NCBI GenBank assembly: GCA_015698045.1
Contig: BLAL01000049.1
Span: forward strand, 390,647 to 454,646
Reading direction: 5' to 3'
DNA length: 64,000 nt
Source of the DNA: Rhizophagus clarus
Taxonomy: Eukaryota > Glomeromycota > Glomeromycetes > Glomerales > Glomeraceae
Under the pieces are notes generated by a model. That model had not been told where the DNA came from. It did not search any database and saw only the letters and a program-made list of their open reading frames with translations. The translations under genes and the position numbers were made by a program. Every line of letters begins with the position of its first letter. The first letter of the stretch is position 1. Shown piece after piece: positions 55,994-64,000 of the stretch.

Positions 55994-58900
55994 CTATATA
56001 GCCGTAAAATAATAATTATTTTTTATCCACAAATCAATTTTCGTATCATAGACAAAGTGAACTTTCTGTACGTGGTCAATTATTGATATCGGGAAGATTC
56101 TTCTCCAGCGAATGTCTTGGCTTGTCTGAATGCGAAAAAGAGGACATTTCAATACGTTGTGAATTCTGTTAATATTGTCAAACCAATCAATTGTAATAAA
56201 GGCATAATATTTATCATCATTGCCTTTGTATTTGAAGATCCCTTTTATAATCGCATAACATTCACCACTGTCTTCCTCGTGTATTGTTACGACGTCACCA
56301 ATATGAAGATGTACTTTGGAAAAGACGCCATCGCTTTCTTCCATAGTGTATGTCGCCAATTCATACCAGCCCATTTGAGAATATATAAGAGCTGACTTTT
56401 GTCCAATGTCCATAAATGAAAGAAGCAGCTCAGATTTGAAATTTGGCAAATTTTTCATGATATTTTCACGATCCTGACGGGACAAGCTCCTCTTTAAGAT
56501 AATATTTGTAATAAAATCCACTGGAGATGAAATCGCTATATAAATAAAATTACGTTAATAATTGCAGAAATATTATTATTATAAAATTGTAATACAAACC
56601 TTCTTCATTTTCTTCCGGTTCTTGTTCATTTGATACCTTGTCTTCAGTAATATACCAATTAGTCAATAAATTTCTAAAATTTGAGGACATAGTAGCGAAA
56701 CCTCTACAAGGTTGTGATAATCTTTGATCTGCGCCTCCATCTACTAAATGACGAATTGCAAAGAGCGTAGTATACCGCTTTAACAAGTCTAGCTCGACAT
56801 TCTTGCAATTTGTTCATGGTACCATTGCTTTAAAGATCTGATGCAACATCTTTTTGATACCAACTTGAGTGTTTATAAGAGTACCATAAGTCCTTGCATG
56901 CACCAGCAAGTGGATATTGATATGCAGGTTTGGTAAGTTAGCAAATTCAGGGAAAACCTAAAGCCACATTATTAAATAATATTTTATATATTGATAAATA
57001 AAAAATAAAAAATTATATAAGAATTATGAATAATTGTACCTTTGGAAGAATTTTCATTTCTTCTTCAAGGCATTTTTGTAATTCGTCATACGAATCTAAT
57101 GTAAACTTGCTTTCAAAAACCATTCTCATTGTTTTTGCTACATATACCCAACAAGCAATTATTACATTTTTCGCCATGTTAATGCGTGATTCTTGAATTC
57201 GTCGCAGAATGCTTCTGGATTCATTTTCCTTTAAGCTTGATGTTTCTAAAAAACTATTAAGTATAAAAGGCATTATCATAGCGAGCCTAAGATAGTCAGA
57301 CATCATGAAACTAGCATTGTGACTAATTGGATTTGGCAAACGAGACCATTTTTTTGGTTTTTCAAAGTTCTTCCAGGCTTTGATAAACTCGTCCTCTCCT
57401 TTTTGTGAAAATAATTCGCACCTGTGGAAATCAAAAAGCTTTATTAAAAGATTTTGTTCGTTACATATCTAGCTAAAGTTAATTAAATTCAAAGATCATA
57501 CGTTAATTTAAGAAGTCGTCCAATCTTCCCAGCAGTTGCATGATATACATCTTGAGGTGTCTGTAGATGCCTTTCTCTTAGCAGCCTATCCAAAATGCTA
57601 GGCCTTGTTCTTAGTCCAAACTCAGTACAAAGTCGTCTTTGCCTTGTGGTAGCAGGTTCGTTAAATATCTCTTTAAATTGATCGTCAGTGATGTGATGAT
57701 ATCTTGATGTTGCTGGTACATCCTGAGAGAAGTTGGTAAGTGATTCTCGAGAGGCTGTACAAGTGCGGCAACCTTTATTGGCATTATGTCGTAATACACC
57801 ACACATGTCATTCCCTTGTGGTAAATCAGCAGTTACGACACCTAAACCGGCTATCACCCAAGCATCTTGGCCATTCACTTCCATTAATTTTCCTTGTTCG
57901 AATTCTTTCATTTCAGAAATAAATGGCAACATGAATTCATTGAAATTACCACCGAAAGGAACAAACCCGAGAACAAAGTGATTTTTGAGCAACTTTCTTT
58001 GACGGGCAGGCATATTTCCAAACTGCACATAAACACCTCCTAACGAATGATAAACATTCCTAAATGTTCCAAAATCATCGTAGTATATGTCCAAAAACAG
58101 CTTATAAACCGGAATTGTTGGAGATGGTGGCTGCCTTATGGAAATATATTCTGAAGGATGTTGATAAGAGAACATTGCATCACGAATGCGCCAGTGTGTA
58201 TGATGTTTATAAAGTATTTTGGTAATTCGTAGTGTATCTGCAGCAACCTTTTCTGAAATTTGTGATGTTGTTATTGTCAAGAATGGTTCATCTTGTAACC
58301 AAACTTCTCCGGAAAGAGAGCGATTTTGTCTTAATTCTCCCTTAAAAGTTCCAGGCAAGTCACTATAATCTAGAACTTTTTGGATTCTCAGCCGATACTG
58401 TTGGTTCTCTTCATTTAATAATATCGCTCTCAATCTGCCAAGTTTTCGCTCATTGTCATAATAGTAAACAAAATCGCCGCATTGGTATATCTCTATTATA
58501 TACATATGAAAAAAGTGTTAGTCTCTTGTACTTTATTGCTTCGCCTCTCTACCATCAGCTTGCATTTAATAAATAATTACCCCCTGATATCATTAATTGT
58601 TCTTGACCGAAAAGAGGTGACTCTGCCCATAAGGTACCATGCCAGTACTCGGATTTTGTTTTTGAATCGACACCAGCACCAAAATACATTTCCTTTAATA
58701 GTGATGGGTTGTTAAGAACATTCCAAATGATATCACTTATTGAAAGTTGATATGCCATCTTTGAATCCTTTAAAGTTGATGGTGTTTTTTTTGATGAAAT
58801 TGAGATAGATTTTGCTGATATTGAGGGAAGAGGAAGACGCTCCCTCCATGCTCGAAATCTCCGAATATTCTTTACAATATGATCTCTATTAAATTCTGGT

Positions 58901-59676
58901 CTCATGATAATGTCAACAAGATCTTCATATGCATTTGTTAAAATATTATGCTTATAAATCCAACAAAATAAGGCAGCAGTAGTTAAATTTTGAAAATATG
59001 GAGCAAAATCACCATCATAAGATGGTAACTTATCTTTAGCCAATGCTTCATCAACAAATAGCTTTTCTTCTGAGATATCAGAATCATGTCTTTCTTCATT
59101 ATCTGACGACATTGTTTCATATTCTTCATCACTTTCTAAGGACATTATATAATCGCTTTCTGTTTCATTCTCTGATGATGTTGAAATCATGTTGGTATCA
59201 CCTTCTTCATTATTGCTTCGTTGTTCTAAATCATCATCATTATCGTTTCATTGTTCTAAATGATCATTATCGCTTCGTTGTTCTAAATGATCATCATTGC
59301 TTCGTTGTTCTAAATCATCACCATTATCGCTTCGCTGTTCTATATGATCATCATCGCTTCGTTGTTCTAAATCATCACCATTATCGCTTCGCTGTTCTAT
59401 ATGATCATCATCGCTTTGTTGTTCTAAATCATCACCATTATCGCTTCGCTGTTCTATATGATCATCATCGCTTCGTTGTTCTAAATCATCATCTCCGTCG
59501 CCATATTCATTATACTCTTCGCCGCTAATATTATCATCTTCAAAATCTTTTTGTACCATTTTTTCATTGTCATCATTATCCGATAATAAAAATCTGTTGG
59601 GCAACCTTCTAAAATTATTACGGATACGAAAAGGTAATGTAGCAATATTCGCTTTTCAAGGTTTATTTCGTAACAT
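55994..59676 (-). pseudogene. TNP2-like (CACTA-type) transposase gene, copy 2, nearly intact
   Basis: ATG 59676 begins MLRNKP, then a TGA, then ANIATLPFRIRNNFRRLPNR. Exon 1 continues through an acidic 19-residue repeat of the form DDLEQRSDDDHIEQRSDNG and GDFAPYFQNLTTAALFCWIY to a donor at 58580. Exon 2 (about 58494-57498) is one clean frame with VYKLFLDIYYDDFGTFRNVY, FVPFGGNFNEFMLPFISEMK, WVIAGLGVVTADLPQGND and HNANKGCRTCTASRE. Exon 3 (57423-57040) has CWVYVAKTMRMVFESKF. Exon 4 includes RTYGTLINTQVGIKKMLH, a TGA near 56810, and LFAIRHLVDGGADQRL. Exon 5 (about 56535-55994) has IGDVVTIHEEDSGECYAIIKG, possibly BAH-like. Copy 1 corresponds exon by exon except for one intron. Confidence 0.7.
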
Positions 59677-60922
59677 GGCTATGATAATAATTATAATAAG
59701 GAATAATAAAATGAGTAAATTTAAAAAATGTCCATGCGCGTTTGTGTATTTAATTCATTAACTGCTTTTATAATATTTTTAATTGGAAATCATAGTATCG
59801 CGACCGCAGCACATAAACGGAAATTTTGGGTTAACAAATTTCTCATTAACGGAAATTTTGGGCAATGATCTGGTTACATGTAAAGAAATTTGTATGAAAT
59901 CGTGACCGCAGGACATAAACGGAAATTTATAAACGGAAATTTATATTGAAATTTCGAGAAAAAAAAATTGTCAATGGTTACATTAGTTCTTGGATCACAG
60001 TACATTAATGGAAATCTTGGGGAAAATGATCTAAAATTGACGTGTTAACAACAGTTACATGCAAAGAAATTTTGTATGAATATCGTGCGTGACTGCAGAA
60101 CATAAACGGAAATTTAGATTACTAATTTCTTAAATTTTGGGAAAATCGACATGCAAAGAAATTTTGTATGAATATTGTGACCGCGGAACATAAACGGAAA
60201 TTTGAATTGATCGGAAATTTTCTTAATGGCTACATTGGTTCTTTACTTACAATGCATTAACGAAGTTTTGAGGCAATGATTTGAAGAGTTGACTTCTTTA
60301 ACGGTTATATGTAAAGGAATTTATATGAATATTATGACCGCAGGACATAAGCGGAAATTTAGATCATCGAATTTTGGGATAATTGATCGGAAAAAAATTC
60401 GTTAATAGTTAGTTACATTAACTAATGAATTATATAATGAACAACATCGTAACTATAGAAATTTGGGTTAACAAAGCTCTTGAATTTAGGATTGATGTTT
60501 TGACGATTACATGTAAAGAAATTTATATAGGCTGCTGGACATAACGGAAATTGGTTAACAAAGTTTTTCTGAAAAATTGACATTACATTTTAAGAATATC
60601 GTGATCGCAGCACATTTAGACAAGACAAATGATCAGAAAAAATTGTTAGCAATTCGTATTCCAGTTTATATGAAATTTTGATTTTTATGATTTTAAATTA
60701 TTACAATCAATTATTATGATAAAATCACTAGTTGTGAGCTTTACGGATATATACAATTATAAAATTACATAAGATTTATTTTTTTATTGAAATAAATTGA
60801 AAAGAAGGTGGATATAATATTAATGAGATATTAATTTCATATAATGGCAATATCAATTCTAACAAATAATTTTAAAGTGTTAAATATTTCAAATTATCAC
60901 AAAATATTAAAGAATCAAATGA

Positions 60923-61191
60923 TCATACTTTTTTCACCATCTGAGCCCAATCTCCCATGGTCTTCGCTCGGTTGTTACGAGACGGACGTTTCTGTTTCTT
61001 TTTAATGTTGGTCTGGAGAAGATCGTTCGATCGGGTTTGTTCTTTTATTAGATCGTCTAGCGAGATCAATATCATATTATCTATATATGAAAGAAACTAT
61101 TTGAATATTATCATACGTTATTTAATGAATTAATATACCAGGTATTTTTTTTTATACCTGTTTCTTCTCTACTAGGTTTGGGAGAGGACAT
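60923..61191 (-). CDS. Two-exon gene for a 63-aa basic protein, centre of foldback-like element
   Basis: Exon 1 is 61191-61158 (MSSPKPSREET plus the first base of the next codon). The 77-base intron has GTATAAA and TATATAG ends, and exon 2 is 61080-60923. The spliced frame has 63 codons and no defect: after the junction it reads DNMILISLDDLIKEQTRSND, a basic run KKKQKRPSRNNRAK, and ends TMGDWAQMVKKV. Exon 2 is markedly richer in G+C than the surrounding repeats. No family recognised; the basic middle suggests nucleic-acid binding or nuclear targeting. The gene reads leftward and is flanked on both sides by related repeats in opposite orientation. Confidence 0.55.
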
Positions 61192-61439
61192 TTTCTTTCT
61201 ATCTTTTTTTATTAGAAATCTAAAAACTCTGATCTGAGATGTGGTATTTTTATATGTAACTGATAAGATATGGACAGTCAAACTTTAAAAAAAATATCAA
61301 TTGAATTCTTTGGGAAAAAAGCACAAAGTAAATTTTTTTATAATATTACGACTGTGATATCATGACTGCACTATATAAAAGGAAATTTGGGTCAACAACT
61401 TGAAAAGTTTTTTTTAAAACTTCATTACATAATTCCGAG

Positions 61440-63240
61440 ATAGAGAACTAATGTAACAAATTCTGTCAATGCGCTGCAGATAAAAATCAATGTAACCATT
61501 AACAATTTTTTTTCCTGATCAATTATTGATCTAAATTTCCATTTATTTATCGTGACCACGATATTCATGTCAAATTTTTCAGATCATTACCCTAGATTCC
61601 ACCAATGTGCTGCAGATAAAGATCTTTTGCAGATAAAGAATCAACAGAACTGTTGACAAAATTTTTTTTCCGATCAATTTTTGATCTAAATTTCTGTTCA
61701 TGTCCTGCGATCACCTTACATGTAACCGCAATTTTTCCATTTCCCAAAATTTCATCAATTTACTTTACATTGCACTAATATTGCACTGTTAAATATTTAA
61801 TATAATATTTTTTCTATTAAGATTAAAAGAATAGTTAATAATTTATTATCAATCCTAATTATTAAAATAAATATATAATATATTAAACTTATGAAAAAAT
61901 GTACTCTATTTAAGTATTAGGACAGCATAATATAGTACGTACAGTATAATTCTTCAACCCTGATTATGTAACCATTAACAAATTTTTCTCCTGATCAATT
62001 ATCCCGAAAATCTGTTTATGTCCTGCGATCACGATATTCACGTCAAATTTTTCAGATTACCCCTGAATTCTATCAATGCGCTGCAGATAAAAAATCAATG
62101 TAATCATTAACAATTTTTTTCCGGTCAATTATTGATCTAAATTTCTATTTATTTATTGCGACCACGATATTCATGCCAAATTTTTCAGATCATTACCCTA
62201 GATTCCACAAATGTGCTGCAGATAAAGATCTTTTGCAGATAAAGAATCAACAGAACTGTTGACAAAATTTTTTCTGATCAATTTGTTGATCTAAATTTCT
62301 GTTCATGTCCTGCGATCACCTTACATGTAACCGCAATTTTTCCATTTCCCAAAATTTCATCAATTTACTGTATACATTGCACTAATATTGTACTGTTAAA
62401 TATTTAATATAATATTTTTTCTATTAAGATTAAAAGAATAGTTAATAATTTATTATCAATCCTAATTATTAAAATAAATATATAATATATTAAACATATG
62501 AAAAAATGTACTCTATTTAAGTATTAGGACAGCATAGTAATATAGTACGTACAGTATAATTCTTCAACCCTGATTATGTAAACATTAACAAATTTTTTCT
62601 CCTGATCAATTATCCCGAAAATCCGTTTATGTCTTGCGATCACGATATTCATGTCAAATTTTTCAGATTACCCCTGAATTCTATCAATGCGCTGCAGATA
62701 AAAAATCAATGTAACCATTAATAATTTTTTCCGATCAATTATTGATCTAAATTTCTATTTATTTATTGCAACCACGATATTCATGTCAAATTTTTCAGAT
62801 CATTACCCTAGATTTCACCAATGTGCTGCAAATAAAGATCTTTTGCAGATAAAGAATCAACAGAACTGTTGACAAAATTTTTCTGACCAATTTTTTGATC
62901 TAAATTTCTATTTATGTCCTGCGATCACCTTACATGTAACCGCAATTTTTCCATTGCCCAAAATTTCATCAATGTACTGTAAACATTGCATTAATATTGC
63001 ACTGTTAAATATTTAATATAATATTTTTTCTATTTAGATTAGATTAAAAGAACAATCCTAATTATTAAAATAAATATATAATATATTAAACATATGAAAA
63101 AAATGTACTCTATTTAAGTATTAGGACAGCATAATATAGTACGTACACCGTATATTCTTCACCCTGATTATGTAACCATTAACAAATTTTTTCTCCTGAT
63201 CAATTATCCCGAAAATCCGTTTATGTCCTGTGATCACGAT
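61440..63240. repeat. About 608-bp tandem repeat x 3 (right arm)
   Basis: Marker ACATTGCACTAATATTGCAC occurs at 61767, 62374 (one change) and 62983 (one change), giving periods of 607 and 609. Each unit contains CTGCGATCACCTTACATGTA, ATGTACTCTATTTAAGTATT and CAATGCGCTGCAGATAAAAA in the same order. The third unit has a deletion near 63040. Confidence 0.85.
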
Positions 63241-63612
63241 ATTCATATAAAGTTCTTTACTTGTAACCGTTAATATTGCTCGAAATTACCATTAATGTTC
63301 TGTGGACAAAGAGCCTTACTATTAACCCCATTAAGGATTTCACCCGAGTCAATTTATTCCAATAATTGGAAAATTTTTTGGCCAAAATTTCCGGTTTATG
63401 TCCTACAGTTACGATACTCATATTATAATTTCTTTACATGTAACCGTTAAGACGGTCCGAAATATTCCCAAAATTTCAGTCATCAAGAATCCGATGTGTA
63501 ACCCATTAACAGAATTCTTCCGATCAGACTATCCCAAGATTTAACTTTAACCATGAACGTTTTTTTGAGAATGCTAACCCAATTTCCTTTATGTGCTGCG
63601 GTCACGATGTAA

Positions 63613-64000
63613 TTTTTTCTTAATATTAGGAAGAAATCTCTATAAATAAATAAAGATGATGCTGTATTCGTTTCGTCAGGAATCACCTATTTCTTTACGT
63701 GACGAATCACCTATTTCTTTACGTTGCTACTAGCACAATACCGATAAGTACCATCTTGTTTGTTTTCATGACTAAACGCAGAGGAGTAACAGAAAAAGTA
63801 ATAATATTATATTTTTGATTTAAAATTTATATAGTAATTGCGCCCTAATACTTTATAATGAACCTAAAAAGACAAGGCAACAAAAGCTGCAAAGACTAAC
63901 AAAAATATTCGTATATATGTTGCCAACTCTTCACGTGATTATAATAAGAAAGAGATGAAAGGAGAGAGGAAGGAAGTGAACATGAACAAGATAATTTACA
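63613..64000. other. Non-coding right edge
   Basis: No gene recognised. AATCACCTATTTCTTTACGT occurs twice in direct repeat (63681 and 63705). Confidence 0.4.

Larger units (their letters stand above)
59793..63612. mobile_element. Foldback-like element with repeat arms and a central gene, 3.8 kb
   Basis: The left end ATCGCGACCGCAGCACATAA (59794) is mirrored at the right end by TTATGTGCTGCGGTCACGAT (ends about 63608). The left arm (to about 60620) repeats ATCGTGACCGCAGGACATAA followed by ACGGAAATTT roughly every 100-160 bases. The right arm from about 61440 repeats the complementary pattern, with an internal 608-bp tandem triplication. Between the arms lies a two-exon gene. Target duplication not identified. 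Confidence 0.55.

Noticed and set aside
57733..57981. Plus-strand frames over TNP2-like copy 2
   Set aside because: They lie antisense to a well-supported coding exon with homology to copy 1.

Overview
The window is AT-rich eukaryotic DNA with short GT-AG introns, often carrying a CTAAC-type branch site. It is almost entirely transposable elements and repeats in various stages of decay. The protein families (large lineage-specific transposase-like families, RRM-type ORF1 retroposons, Polinton/Maverick DNA, DUF6589-like and TNP2-like proteins) and the base composition fit an arbuscular mycorrhizal fungus (Glomeromycotina, Rhizophagus-like). This assignment comes from recognising the families, not from a database search. 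I saw no rRNA, tRNA or CRISPR and no convincing host housekeeping gene.

Layout. 1-3.4 kb: a decayed multi-exon DDE-type gene split by a 769-bp TIR element. 3.5-3.75 kb: a hAT-type MITE with a perfect 8-bp target duplication. 4.3-6.1 kb: an array in which every unit carries intron-like signals. 6.5-7.1 kb: a Ty3/gypsy integrase tail. 7.7-9.7 kb: an ORF1-only retroposon. 9.87-11.0 kb: a 5'-truncated LINE on the minus strand. 11-19 kb: mostly non-coding, with a GC-richer 3 x 455-bp satellite at 15.9-17.25 kb and a MITE at 18.1-18.8 kb.

19.09-30.77 kb is the centrepiece: an 11.7-kb Polinton/Maverick-like element with 1.08-kb terminal inverted repeats. It has a retroviral-type integrase and a decayed protein-primed family B DNA polymerase, both minus strand. 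Between them, on the plus strand, lies a retrovirus-like Gag - aspartic protease - zinc-finger module whose three reading frames are joined at two near-identical A-rich -1 slippery sites, each directly followed by TAG. Each TIR also carries a copy of a small Cys/His-rich gene. No reverse transcriptase, packaging ATPase, adenain-like protease or jelly-roll capsid was recognised. In outline, PolB would copy the element, the integrase would insert it, and Gag-Pro would make a retrovirus-like particle. This copy is inactivated by in-frame stops (many compatible with C-to-T change, several at CpG) and frameshifts.

31-40 kb: a 188-bp tandem repeat, a 5-kb DUF6589-type transposon with 240-255-bp TIRs, and a decayed hAT transposase running into a 74-bp GATATCG minisatellite. 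40.66-42.60 kb: a second full-length ORF1-only retroposon, minus strand, with a 17-bp target duplication. 44.1-48.3 kb: two minus-strand intron-containing genes, one Myb/SANT-like with a nonsense codon and one unknown. 49.6-59.7 kb: two diverged TNP2-like transposase genes arranged tail to tail, separated by GATATCG repeats; the first is interrupted by a relative of the element found at 580-1348. 59.8-63.6 kb: a foldback-like element whose arms are degenerate repeats and whose middle holds a clean two-exon 63-residue gene.
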